64,000 nucleotides of DNA from Pleomorphomonas carboxyditropha (GTDB lineage: Bacteria > Pseudomonadota > Alphaproteobacteria > Rhizobiales > Pleomorphomonadaceae), in NCBI RefSeq assembly GCF_002770725.1, contig NZ_NQVN01000001.1:372001-436000 (forward strand). Direction: 5' to 3'. The notes beneath the pieces were generated by a model. It ran no database searches. It saw only the letters and a program-made list of their open reading frames with translations, and was not told the origin of the DNA. The translations under genes were made by a program, and so were the position numbers. Positions 27,002-35,866 of the stretch are shown here, piece by piece (position 1 is the first letter of the stretch; each line of letters begins with the position of its first letter).

Positions 27002-27954
27002 CAGGCGCGTCCTTTCTGGAAACGGAGCTGGGCGACCGACAGCACCAGCAGCATGACGAACAGCACCAGCGACTGGGCGGCGGCGACGCCGGCCTGATTG
27101 GGTTTGGTGAAGGCAGTCTCGTAGATGAGCTGGATAAGGTAGACGGTCGACCGGCCCGGCCCCCCGGCCGTCAGCGACACCACCAGTTCGTAGACCTTGA
27201 ACGCCTCGACCGAGGACAGCAGGACGACGAGGGCGAGAGTAGGCTTGAGAAGCGGCAGGGTGATCCTGACGAAGGCCCGCCAGGGTGTCGCCGCGTCGAT
27301 CGCGGCTGCCTCATAGAGATCGTCAGGAATGGCGCCGAGACCGGCGATCAGGATCATCATGTAGAACCCGGCGTTGGCCCATACCCAGACCACCACCACG
27401 GCAATCTGGGCCATGACGTCGTGCTCGATCCATGGTACCGGCGCGATATCGATCAGCGACAGCGCGTAGTTCACGACGCCTGAATTGTAGCCGAACATCC
27501 ACTTCCAGATGATGCCGATGATGAGCAGGCTGACCATCTTGGGGAAGAACACCACCGCCCGGACGAAGCCGACCGATCGGAAAACCGGCTTGAGCAGCAG
27601 CGCGAGCGCCAGCGAGGTGACCGTCAGCAGCGGCACCGCGACGACCACGAAGCCGATAGTCTTGAGCAGCGTGGCCAGGAATTCCGGATCGCGGGCCAGC
27701 GTCGCGAAATTGTCGAGGCCAACGAATTTCGGCCAGGAGCTCGGCACTCTTTCGGCTACCACCACGCCGCGCTTGTAGAAGGCCATGAACAGGCCCTGGA
27801 GCAACGGATAGAGCGTGAAGATCGTCAACATGCCGACGGTGGGCAGCAGCAGCAGATAGGCAAACCCGCCCTGCCTGACCCGGGCGATCCATCCCGCCGG
27901 CGAGCTGACGCTCGCCGGCGGGATGTCGGTTGCCGATGGCAGGGTCGCCGTCAC
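27001..27954 (-). CDS. Carbohydrate ABC transporter permease (MalF type)
   Basis: A 317-aa CUT1 permease with six helices. The EAA loop reads EAAAIDAATPWRAFVRITLPLL. The reading frame stays open well upstream, but the GTG at 27954 overlaps the stop of the binding-protein gene (GTGA) and gives the length usual for MalF-type permeases without the large periplasmic insertion, so I take it as the start. Confidence 0.91.
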   Translation of the reverse strand: MTATLPSATDIPPASVSSPAGWIARVRQGGFAYLLLLPTVGMLTIFTLYPLLQGLFMAFYKRGVVVAERVPSSWPKFVGLDNFATLARDPEFLATLLKTIGFVVVAVPLLTVTSLALALLLKPVFRSVGFVRAVVFFPKMVSLLIIGIIWKWMFGYNSGVVNYALSLIDIAPVPWIEHDVMAQIAVVVVWVWANAGFYMMILIAGLGAIPDDLYEAAAIDAATPWRAFVRITLPLLKPTLALVVLLSSVEAFKVYELVVSLTAGGPGRSTVYLIQLIYETAFTKPNQAGVAAAQSLVLFVMLLVLSVAQLRFQKGRA

Positions 27955-29195
27955 TTCGACGCCTCGAGCGACTCGTCGGCCGCCTTGTGGATCTTGGCGA
28001 CAGCCTCGGCGCTGGTCAGCTGGCCGGTGACCGCCTGGACGACCGACTGCTTGATGGTGTCCCAGACATACTGCATGGCCTCGTTGCCCTGGTCGGTGGC
28101 CGCGTAGGTCGGGCTGTCGGCCAGTTCCTTCTGCATGGCCGCGAGGGCTGCCGTCGCCTTGTCGCTGCCTGTGTCGATGGGGCCGGTATTGAGGTTGGCC
28201 GGGATGTACATCGGCGCCTTGCAGAAGATCGCCTGGCCTTCCGGCGAGGTCAGCCACTTGATGAAGTCGGTCGCTTCCTTGATGTGCTCGCCGGTGTTGA
28301 AAGCCATGACGTAGTCGCCGCCGAAAATCGACGATTTGACGGTGCCGTAAGGCGTCGGGCCGGCCTGCCAGTCGAACTTGGCATCGGCGGCAAGGCCAGA
28401 GACCTGCCAGCTGCCCGACATCCAGGCGACCGCCTGTCCGTTGGTGAAGAGCTGCTTGGGGTTGTCCGACGACGAACCTGACCACTGTCCGGGCGGCATG
28501 TAGTTCTTGGTGATGTCGATGAACTTGTCGAGCGTTTCGGTCCACTTGGCGTCGTCCATCACCACCTTGTAGGGCGCCTCTTCCGAGTAGATGTGGTTGC
28601 CGTACTGGAACTCGTGGATGATCCAGCGGCTGGCCGACACGTCCCAGACCAGCGGATAGCGGACGCCGGCCTTCTCCTGGACCGTCTTGATCGCTTGCAG
28701 AAACTCGTCCCAGGTCCAGCCCTTGTCAGCGGGCGGGATGGCGATGCCGGCTTTGTCGAAGGCCGACTTGTTGAGCAGGATGCCGGTGGCCGTCACCAGG
28801 AGCGGCGCGGCGATCACCTGGTCGCCGAGTTCGGCACCCATCGCCCAGCCGGGAACAAAGTCCTTGAGATAGTCGGGCCCGAAGTGTTCCTTGAGGTCGA
28901 CGAGATAGGGCCGGATGATCGGCCGCATCGACGACGTCTTGGTAATGTCGGGAGCGGTGCCGGAGGCGACGAACTGCGAGAACTTCTGCTCGATGCCGTC
29001 ATAGGGCACGATCTGCAGGTCGAAGGTGGTTTCGGGGTTCTTGGCGGTATAGGCGGCCAGCGCTTCCTTGATGGACTGCTCCTCGGCATCGGCGCCGATA
29101 TACCAGAGCACCTTGAGCTGCGAGGCGTGTGCCAGTGGGTTGAACAGAATGGACGCGGCAAGCGTGACCGTCGAGAGCAGGCTTAGCTTTTTCAT
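27951..29195 (-). CDS. Extracellular solute-binding protein (CUT1 type)
   Basis: A 414-aa family 1 binding protein. The signal peptide is MKKLSLLSTVTLAASILFNP..AHA, with cleavage near residue 24. The ATG at 29195 follows AGAGGGGATG. Context (uxaC, a glycosidase-like protein, a ROK kinase) suggests uptake of a short oligosaccharide containing glucuronic or galacturonic acid. This is inference from neighbours only. Confidence 0.9.
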   Translation of the reverse strand: MKKLSLLSTVTLAASILFNPLAHASQLKVLWYIGADAEEQSIKEALAAYTAKNPETTFDLQIVPYDGIEQKFSQFVASGTAPDITKTSSMRPIIRPYLVDLKEHFGPDYLKDFVPGWAMGAELGDQVIAAPLLVTATGILLNKSAFDKAGIAIPPADKGWTWDEFLQAIKTVQEKAGVRYPLVWDVSASRWIIHEFQYGNHIYSEEAPYKVVMDDAKWTETLDKFIDITKNYMPPGQWSGSSSDNPKQLFTNGQAVAWMSGSWQVSGLAADAKFDWQAGPTPYGTVKSSIFGGDYVMAFNTGEHIKEATDFIKWLTSPEGQAIFCKAPMYIPANLNTGPIDTGSDKATAALAAMQKELADSPTYAATDQGNEAMQYVWDTIKQSVVQAVTGQLTSAEAVAKIHKAADESLEASK

Positions 29196-29229
29196 GACAT
29201 CCCCTCTTCTGCTGCTGTAACACCGGCCG

Positions 29230-30996
29230 CTACGGGCCGGCTTCCTCATCGCCGGCAAGAACGCGAGCACGGTGCGCCAGAGCCACAGCGGCCGGCATGC
29301 TGCTCCATCCCTGCAGGAGAGATCCTCGTCCGAACGGCGGCGAGAAATACTCGACCGCCCCCATCCAGCCGTTTTCGAGACAAGTGCGCCACCAGCGCGT
29401 CAGCGGATAGCGCCAGCCGGCAAGGCCGCGCCGCAACCGCTCGCCGGCGTAAAGGCCGGACAGGTAGGGCCAGTCCGATCCATTGTGGTAGCGATAGGCG
29501 AAGGCCGTCTTGGCGCGCGTGTCGCTGCGCCGCTTGAAGGGCGGAAAGGCGCACATCACGCCCCAGTCGCCGTAAGGTTGCTCGTGGTTGCTACGACTTT
29601 CCAGACGGCGGGCCACATGGTCCAGCACCTCGACGGCCCGCGCCTCGGAGACGGCGTCGAAGCGCAGCAGCGTCAGGCTGTCGAGTGTCAGGTGATCCTC
29701 GACGAAGCCATCCTTCTCCCGATAGTCGGCAAACCAGCCGCTTGCCTGCAACAGCGCCTTTTCGAGCGAAGCACGGGCGCTGGCCGCCGAACGAGCGGCG
29801 GCGGCGGCAAGTTCGGCGTCGAATGCCGGACAATACCTGGCGATGACGTCGAGGGCGCCGATCCACAGGCCAAGATCGTAGGCGACATAGCCGCCGCGGT
29901 AGACGTTGTCGGCCCAGTCGCGATCATGGCGCGGCTTGAGCGGCAGGCCGTCAGCCGCCGCGAAGCCGAGATAACGCCGATAGATGGCGCGAATTCGGGA
30001 AAGATGGCGAGCAAGCGGTTCCGTGTCGCCCGTCGTCCGCACGTAGTCGCCGACGGTCAGGACGAAGAAGAGAGGACTGTCGAAATGGTCGCTCCACCAG
30101 TCGCCGGGCCGCAGGTGCTCTTCCTTGATGATCGAGTGCGACGCTCTGACCCTCTCCCAGGCTACCGACTGGGCGGGACCGGTGAGGATGACACCACTCG
30201 GCGCCTCGCCGTCCGGCTGCAGGCCGGAAGCGAGAATGTCGATCTGATCGCGGAGAACGTCCGGGCAGATCGCCAGCAGCGCCTGATGGGTCCAGTAGCC
30301 GTCCCGATAGTAGGTGCGGGCCGGCGCACTATAGGCCTGGCCGGCGGCGAGGCCGGCAAAGGCGCCCCGCTCGTTCCTGCGAATGCTGGAGAGCGCGGCA
30401 TGGATGCCTTGCGATACCATGCTGCGCAACTCGGGATCGCCTTCCGGCAACCGATCGCAACGGGCAACGTAGGCGTCGGCCTCGGCGACGATCGCTTCGC
30501 TGGACAGCAAGAGACCCGATTCCGCCTCGGCGGCGTCGACACCGACGGCAACGACCAGATCGTCGCCGCGGGTTTCGACGATCACCACGCCCCAGCCGGT
30601 CTCGGCGATGCGGCGGTCGCCAGCATGGCCGATCGGCTTGCGTGGTGCCGGATCGCTCCACCAGGCCGAGCGGGTGGCCGGCACCAGCGACCTCAGCCGG
30701 GCATTGCGCAGGACCATCGCCGGCACCGACTGGGCGACGCAGGCGCCGCCGCCGACCGCCATCACCCTATTAGGCGCATAGACATAAGGGCCGGCCCAGC
30801 CCGTGAAGCGCAGCGTGGCCAGCGTGCCGGAGCCCCAGAGCGCCAATTTGAGATAGCCATCGGGTGCGAGGTCGGCCTGCAGGCGTGGCGCCATGATCGG
30901 CAGCTGTACCGCTTCGCTGGAGGTCACCTGACCATCGGTCCGGGCGGTCAGACGCAGGGCGCCGTCGCGCCGGGCTTCGGATATGGCGTCGATCAT
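29230..30996 (-). CDS. Six-hairpin glycosidase-like protein
   Basis: A 588-aa protein with no signal peptide, so it acts in the cytoplasm. The first 190 residues look like a beta-sandwich; the rest looks like an alpha/alpha toroid as in GH15/GH78/debranching-type enzymes: ARTYYRDGYWTHQALLAICPDVLRDQI, GEAPSGVIL, WWSDHFDSPLFFVLTVGDYV, DRDWADNVYRGGYVAYD and WRTCLENGWMGAVEYFSPPFG. Candidate acid residues are the Asp and Glu in the RDGYW and GAVEYF segments. The exact GH family and the substrate are not clear to me; the operon suggests a uronic-acid oligosaccharide. The ATG overlaps the upstream ROK gene stop (ATGA). Confidence 0.72.
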   Translation of the reverse strand: MIDAISEARRDGALRLTARTDGQVTSSEAVQLPIMAPRLQADLAPDGYLKLALWGSGTLATLRFTGWAGPYVYAPNRVMAVGGGACVAQSVPAMVLRNARLRSLVPATRSAWWSDPAPRKPIGHAGDRRIAETGWGVVIVETRGDDLVVAVGVDAAEAESGLLLSSEAIVAEADAYVARCDRLPEGDPELRSMVSQGIHAALSSIRRNERGAFAGLAAGQAYSAPARTYYRDGYWTHQALLAICPDVLRDQIDILASGLQPDGEAPSGVILTGPAQSVAWERVRASHSIIKEEHLRPGDWWSDHFDSPLFFVLTVGDYVRTTGDTEPLARHLSRIRAIYRRYLGFAAADGLPLKPRHDRDWADNVYRGGYVAYDLGLWIGALDVIARYCPAFDAELAAAAARSAASARASLEKALLQASGWFADYREKDGFVEDHLTLDSLTLLRFDAVSEARAVEVLDHVARRLESRSNHEQPYGDWGVMCAFPPFKRRSDTRAKTAFAYRYHNGSDWPYLSGLYAGERLRRGLAGWRYPLTRWWRTCLENGWMGAVEYFSPPFGRGSLLQGWSSMPAAVALAHRARVLAGDEEAGP

Positions 30997-31967
30997 GATG
31001 CGTCCCTCCGTACCGGTCGGACCAGCGCGGCGGCGAGGCGGACGGCGCCCACCATGCCGGCGGCACGGTCGAGGGCGCTGGTCTCGATCACCGGTGGATA
31101 GGGTAAAAGCTGGCCAGCGTGGCGGCGGACGTCGGCGAGGAAGGAGGCCTGCACGCCGATGCTGCCGCCGAGGACGATGACATCGGGATCGATAAGTACC
31201 TGCACCGAGGCGATGCCGACGGCAGCGATCCGGGCGACATCCTCGATCACCGACTGCGCCCTTGCCTCGCCACGGCCGGCTCGGTTGAAGATCTCGGCCA
31301 CCGACACGCCGTCGTCGCCATAGAGGGCGCGGATACCCGGCGAGCCGACATTGTCTTCGAAGAGGCCGCTGTCCGAGCGGCAGGAGGCAAGGTGCGGCAA
31401 GTCGCCGTGCGGCAAGAAGGCAATCTCGCCGGCTCGGCCACTGGCGCCGCGCACGATGGTATTGCCGATCACCAAGCCCATGCCGACGCCGGTGCCGAAA
31501 GAAATGAAAGCCAGCGCACCGGCGTCGAGACGGCGCTGGTCCGCCTCGCCGTAGGCGGCGAGATTGACGTCGTTTTCCACCCGCACAGGGCAGCCCAGGC
31601 CATCTGCGAGGAGGCCGTGCAGCGGCCGATCGTCCGGCAGGGCCAGGTTGGGCGACAGCGATACCAGTCCGGTCGACGGCGACACCGCCCCGGGGACGCC
31701 GACCACCACTTGCGCGACTCGGCACCGCTCGACGCCGGCGCGCCAACACAGCTCGTCCGAGAGCTCGACGATCTGGCGCAGCACTGGGATTTCGGCACCG
31801 TGACGGGTCGGTCGCTCGTCGGTCGCCAGGATGCTGCCGTCGAGTGCGGCGACGCCGCCGAGGATCTTGGTTCCGCCGAGATCAATGCCGATCACGACAC
31901 CGTCGTCGTCGCTTTTCACAACATCGTTGGGAGGTATGCCACCGAGGCTCAGCGACGACTTTGACAA
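30993..31967 (-). CDS. ROK-family sugar kinase
   Basis: A 324-aa ROK protein without a DNA-binding domain, so a kinase rather than a repressor. The phosphate loop GIDLGGTKI is at about residues 27-35; ENDVNLAAYGE contains the catalytic Asp, and FGTGVGMGLVI is the second phosphate motif. The usual zinc cluster (CxCGxxGC) is altered: the region reads LPHLASCRSDSGLFED. It is the first gene of the uxaC operon. The start is uncertain: TTG 31967 is used here; GTG 31919 would give 308 aa. Confidence 0.85.
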   Translation of the reverse strand: MSKSSLSLGGIPPNDVVKSDDDGVVIGIDLGGTKILGGVAALDGSILATDERPTRHGAEIPVLRQIVELSDELCWRAGVERCRVAQVVVGVPGAVSPSTGLVSLSPNLALPDDRPLHGLLADGLGCPVRVENDVNLAAYGEADQRRLDAGALAFISFGTGVGMGLVIGNTIVRGASGRAGEIAFLPHGDLPHLASCRSDSGLFEDNVGSPGIRALYGDDGVSVAEIFNRAGRGEARAQSVIEDVARIAAVGIASVQVLIDPDVIVLGGSIGVQASFLADVRRHAGQLLPYPPVIETSALDRAAGMVGAVRLAAALVRPVRRDAS

Positions 31968-31990
31968 TTCGCCATTCCCGTTCTAATTTA

Positions 31991-32007
31991 TTCGGCACGG
32001 TGACGAA
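31991..32007. promoter_or_regulatory. Operator-like palindrome, copy 1
   Basis: TTCGGCACGGTGACGAA lies between the divergent ROK kinase operon and the ROK repressor gene. It shares the pattern TTCGKCA-N3-TGACGAA and flanking TAT/TAA bases with the copy at 33389. Confidence 0.6.
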
Positions 32008-32148
32008 TTAATATGGCTGCATGTTGAGGCTGTCAACAGGCCGTTTGGAGAAGCCGCGGCATCGTTCGTCAGGAAGCGCAATAGGATGTTGTCCGCGACC
32101 TGGCCGCGCTGCATTAAGGGATCACCCCACCCGGAGACCTTGATCCAC

Positions 32149-33351
32149 ATGACACTCGACGATGCCGTTCCCCCGGTCCTTCGCCAGATTTCCGTTCGGT
32201 CGGTCATGGACGTTCTACTCAACCATGGCGCAACGTCGCGCACGGAGCTGGCTAGAATCACCGGCCTGTCCAAGCAGACCATGTCGGAAGTGATCCGCGC
32301 GCTCGAAGGAAGCGGATGGGTGCAGGCCAAGGGCGTCACGTCCGGCCGGGTCGGTCGCTCTGCCATCATTTACGAAGTGACGCCCGACGCCGGTTTCGTC
32401 GTCGGCGTCGATCTTGGCGCGACAACCATCCGCCTTGCGGTCGCCAACATGGTCGGCGACATCCTCAAGGTCATCGAGGCTGCGGCCGATAGTCGTGGCG
32501 GCCTGCATCTCTTCATCCAGCTCGGCCAGCTCAAGGACGAATTGCTCTCCCTCTGCCGGCTGGATCCCGGCAAGATCCTGCTGGCCGCCGTTGCCACCCC
32601 CGGCGTCGTGGATCCGGAGGTCGGCACACTGTCGCTGGCCCCCAACTTTGCCGATATGGACGACTTCGATATCCCGGCCGTGCTGCGCAAGCAGATGGAA
32701 TGCGACATCGTCATCGAGAACGACGTCAATGCCGCCGTCATCGGCGAGTCCTGGCGCGGTTGCGCGGTAGGTATCGATGAGGTTGCCTTTGTGTCACTCG
32801 GCACCGGCATCGGCCTCGGCGCGCTCGTCAACGGCAAGCTCCTGCGCGGCGCCACCGGCGCCGCCGGAGAAATCTCCTATCTTCCCTTCGGTGCCGATCC
32901 CTGCTCGGCCGAGAGTCTCGAGCGCGGCGCCCTCGAAAGCGCGATCGGCGCCCGCAGCATCCGCGAGCGCTATCAGGGTCTCGGCGGCCAAGCGGGATTG
33001 ACGGTGCGCGACATCCTGTCGCGGGCCGAGGCCGGAGACGAGACGGCCCTGCAGACGATGAGGGAAACCGCTCGTATCGCCGCGCTGATGGTCGTTTCCG
33101 TCAGTGCCCTCCTCGATCCCAAGAAGATCGTGCTCGGCGGCAACATCGGCCGCAATCCGGCGATGGTGAAGTTGATCGGCGCCCAGTTGCCTCTCCACAG
33201 CCGCCGCCCCATCGCCGTCGAGGCCAGCGCGCTCGGCCAGGCGGCAACGCTCCACGGTTCGGTCGCCATCGCCCTAAACCAAGCGCACAATCTGCTGTTC
33301 AGCCCGCAGGATCTGCCTCAGCCGCTGCGCCTGCCACAGGCGAGGCGGTAA
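32149..33351 (+). CDS. ROK-family transcriptional repressor (NagC/XylR type)
   Basis: A 400-aa regulator. An N-terminal winged helix (residues 10-70; ATSRTELARITGLSKQTMSEVIRALEGSGWV) is followed by a ROK sugar-binding domain with GVDLGATTIRLAV, IENDVNAAVIGE and SLGTGIGLGALV. It is divergent from the uxaC operon and directly upstream of the transporter ATPase gene, and matching palindromes lie in front of both units, so it very likely controls all of them in response to a sugar. ATG 32149 is preferred to an in-frame ATG 63 bases upstream because the winged helix starts soon after and GGAGA precedes it. Confidence 0.9.
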   Translation: MTLDDAVPPVLRQISVRSVMDVLLNHGATSRTELARITGLSKQTMSEVIRALEGSGWVQAKGVTSGRVGRSAIIYEVTPDAGFVVGVDLGATTIRLAVANMVGDILKVIEAAADSRGGLHLFIQLGQLKDELLSLCRLDPGKILLAAVATPGVVDPEVGTLSLAPNFADMDDFDIPAVLRKQMECDIVIENDVNAAVIGESWRGCAVGIDEVAFVSLGTGIGLGALVNGKLLRGATGAAGEISYLPFGADPCSAESLERGALESAIGARSIRERYQGLGGQAGLTVRDILSRAEAGDETALQTMRETARIAALMVVSVSALLDPKKIVLGGNIGRNPAMVKLIGAQLPLHSRRPIAVEASALGQAATLHGSVAIALNQAHNLLFSPQDLPQPLRLPQARR

Positions 33352-33388
33352 GCGATCGATCGTCAGACACGCCACGGTCTCTTTTGTA

Positions 33389-33405
33389 TTCGTCATCTTG
33401 ACGAA
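33389..33405. promoter_or_regulatory. Operator-like palindrome, copy 2
   Basis: TTCGTCATCTTGACGAA has perfect seven-base arms and lies 107 bases before the transporter ATPase gene. It matches the copy at 31991. Confidence 0.6.
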
Positions 33406-33512
33406 CTAATTAGATTGGTCGATGGTGAGGGTAGGGACGCTTCGGAAGAGCGTGGCAAACGCATGCGAGAGTTCGGTCCCTCCATGCCGCAGACAGATGG
33501 GAAGGGACTGTC

Positions 33513-34631
33513 ATGGCAAGTCTTGCCCTTGAAGGCGTCGTCAAGGATTTTGGCGCGCTCCGGATTATTCAGAGCGTCGACTTGGAGGTCAGGGACGGCG
33601 AATTCGTGGTGCTGGTCGGTCCGTCCGGTTGCGGCAAATCGACGCTGCTGCGGCTGATCGCCGGCCTTGATAAAGTAACCGGCGGTGCCATCCGGATCGG
33701 CGACCGCAATGTCGCCGACCTCACCCCGGCCAAGCGCGGTGTGGCGATGGTCTTCCAGTCCTATGCGCTTTACCCGCATATGACGATCATGAAGAATCTG
33801 TCCTTCGGCCTTGAAAATCTGAAGAAGCCGAAGGACGAGATCGAGCGTCGGGTCATCGAAGCGGCGCGCATGCTCGAGATCGAGCCGTTGCTGCACCGCA
33901 AGCCGCGCGAGCTATCGGGCGGCCAGCGTCAGCGCGTCGCCATCGGTCGCGCCATCGTCCGCGATCCCTCGATCTTTCTGTTCGACGAGCCGCTTTCCAA
34001 CCTCGACGCCGCCTTGCGCGTCCAGACGCGCGGCGAAATCAGCCGTCTTCACAAGCGCCTGGGCGCGACCATGATCTACGTAACCCATGATCAGATCGAA
34101 GCCATGACGATGGCCGACCGCATCGCCGTGCTGAATGGCGGCCGTGTCGAGCAGTTCGGTCCTCCCCTCGAACTGTTCGAGCGACCGGCCAACAAGTTCG
34201 TGGCCGGCTTCATCGGCTCGCCGCGCATGAACTTTTTCGAAGGCCGCATCGTCGCTGCATTGCCGGACCGCGTCGATGTCGAGGTCGGAGGCTTCGGTCG
34301 ACTATCGCTCGCCGTCGACGGAGCCGACGCTCGGGCGGGCGATGCCGTCACCCTCGGCATTCGGCCCAATCACTTCGAGAAGCGGCTGGCCGGCGACGGC
34401 GAGACTTCCGCGGCCTTCAAGGTCGACTACGCCGAAAGCGTCGGGACGGAGACCTACGTTTACGGCAAGATCGTCGGCAATGAAGCCGATGTCGTGCTGC
34501 ACCTGCCCAACCATGTGTCTGTCGGCGAGGGCGATACACTGGCCGTCGTCATCCCGCTCGCGCGTTGCCATCTCTTCCGCCGCGACAGCGGCCTGCGCTT
34601 CTCCTGCGCAGCATCCGAACGAGAAAGGTAG
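33513..34631 (+). CDS. Sugar ABC transporter ATPase (UgpC/MsmK type)
   Basis: A 372-aa ATPase of the MalK family. Walker A GPSGCGKST, Q-loop VFQSYALYPHMT, signature LSGGQRQRVAIGRA, Walker B FLFDEP and the switch histidine in YVTHDQIEAMTMAD are all intact. The C-terminal TOBE domain follows (FIGSPRMNFFEG onward). It supplies energy for the permeases at 26186-27954, which have no ATPase in their own operon. The ATG is preceded by GGGAAGGGAC. Confidence 0.92.
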   Translation: MASLALEGVVKDFGALRIIQSVDLEVRDGEFVVLVGPSGCGKSTLLRLIAGLDKVTGGAIRIGDRNVADLTPAKRGVAMVFQSYALYPHMTIMKNLSFGLENLKKPKDEIERRVIEAARMLEIEPLLHRKPRELSGGQRQRVAIGRAIVRDPSIFLFDEPLSNLDAALRVQTRGEISRLHKRLGATMIYVTHDQIEAMTMADRIAVLNGGRVEQFGPPLELFERPANKFVAGFIGSPRMNFFEGRIVAALPDRVDVEVGGFGRLSLAVDGADARAGDAVTLGIRPNHFEKRLAGDGETSAAFKVDYAESVGTETYVYGKIVGNEADVVLHLPNHVSVGEGDTLAVVIPLARCHLFRRDSGLRFSCAASERER

Positions 34632-34757
34632 ATCCGACCCATCCCATGCCAGCCTGAAAGGCTTGCAGCTCATCGGGGCTTACGGTCGTCGAGGATAGCG
34701 GCTCGAATGCCGGGCTGGTCCTGGCAAAGCAACCTACTATAGAGCCGAGTATAGATT

Positions 34758-34784
34758 GGCCCCCGCGATTGGTTCGCGGAGGCC
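34758..34784. terminator. Hairpin between convergent genes
   Basis: Arms GGCCCCCGCGA and TCGCGGAGGCC pair at 10 of 11 positions around a five-base loop. It lies between the ATPase gene and the convergent PRC-barrel gene. Confidence 0.5.
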
Positions 34785-34814
34785 TTCGGTGTCAATCTTC
34801 GCGTGATGTCGGGG

Positions 34815-35621
34815 TTACTGCGGCCGTACCCCTTCGAACGCCGGGGCCTTTTCAAGCTCCTCGCGCGTGACGTTGAGGATGATCCTGTCGGGGAGCGCGT
34901 CGTCACCGATTTTTGCTGTGTCGGCGGGCACGTCGGGATTGGCCGGGGGTTGATCCGCCGCGACGCCCGCGCCGCCCATGGCCGTCGTATCCTGACCGGG
35001 CGTGGCCGAGGCGTCGGGTACCGCACCAGTCGGAGCGGTCGTGGTATCCGGCATTGAATTCGCTACCGCATCGGCCTTTTCCTGCGTGTCGCCCGGTCCG
35101 AGCTGGAGGGCGCTGATGTTGACGGCAACGTCCTTCTGGCCAATGCCGAGGAAACCGCCGACGCCGATGATCACGGCGTTCACGCTGCCGTTCTGGCTGA
35201 CGAGAACGTCGCTGATTTCGCCGATGTTCGAGCCTTCCGAGCCGTAGACGGTTTTGCCCTGCAGGTCACTGACGCGCCAGGCGCCGGTTTCCGGGACCGT
35301 CACGAAGGTCTCGCCGGTGGTGGTGGACGCGCTCTGATCGGTGGGCGCGGCACTGCCGCTGTCCGTCGCCGGACCGGTGTCGTCGGTCGACGGCGCCGGG
35401 GTGGCGGCCGGGCTGGTCGTGTCCGGCTGAGTGGTGCCGCTGGGATCGGTCGTGGAATTGGTGTCGTCGGTCGGCTGGGTCGGGGTCACCCCGGGGGTGG
35501 TGTCCGTCGTGCCGGGGGTCGTCTCAGGCGTCGTGCCAGGCGGCGTGCCGGTGTCCTGCGCGACCGCGGCAAGCGGGAAGGCAGCGGTGAGCAGCAGTAC
35601 GGGAAGAAGACGAGTTTTCAT
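34815..35621 (-). CDS. Exported PRC-barrel domain protein with Thr/Pro-rich linker
   Basis: A 268-aa protein with a signal peptide (MKTRLLPVLLLTAAFPLAAVAQ). Residues about 23-105 are a low-complexity linker of Thr, Pro, Asp, Ser and Gly. A PRC-barrel follows (WRVSDLQGKTVYGSEGSNIGEISDVLVSQNGSVNAVIIGVGGFLGIGQKDVAV, roughly residues 115-175), then another flexible tail ending in a conserved-looking block (RIILNVTREELEKAPAFEGV). Such exported PRC-barrel proteins are common in Hyphomicrobiales and are thought to help envelope or stress functions, without proven activity. A 23-bp palindrome lies upstream. Confidence 0.83.
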   Translation of the reverse strand: MKTRLLPVLLLTAAFPLAAVAQDTGTPPGTTPETTPGTTDTTPGVTPTQPTDDTNSTTDPSGTTQPDTTSPAATPAPSTDDTGPATDSGSAAPTDQSASTTTGETFVTVPETGAWRVSDLQGKTVYGSEGSNIGEISDVLVSQNGSVNAVIIGVGGFLGIGQKDVAVNISALQLGPGDTQEKADAVANSMPDTTTAPTGAVPDASATPGQDTTAMGGAGVAADQPPANPDVPADTAKIGDDALPDRIILNVTREELEKAPAFEGVRPQ

Positions 35622-35743
35622 GATCGAATCCCTTTCTAGCTGGTTGAGGGCTACCAACCCCTGGGAACATCGAAGGTTCCAGAATTTCTCGACGCGGGGG
35701 GAGGTGGGCCGGCGCATCGGCATGGCGCTGCCGATCCGGTGTG

Positions 35744-35766
35744 ATCTGCCTATTCTATAGGCAGAT
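35744..35766. promoter_or_regulatory. 23-bp palindrome between divergent genes
   Basis: ATCTGCCTAT and ATAGGCAGAT are perfect ten-base arms around TCT. It lies between the PRC-barrel gene and the ATP-grasp operon and could be a regulator site for one or both. Confidence 0.5.
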
Positions 35767-35866
35767 GCTACCCCCGTTTGCTCCATGATGTTTCTTGCCC
35801 TTCCGGGTAGTTTGCCGCTTAATTCATCAACGGCAGCAATGCTAAGGAAACGGCGGAGGAACGGGA

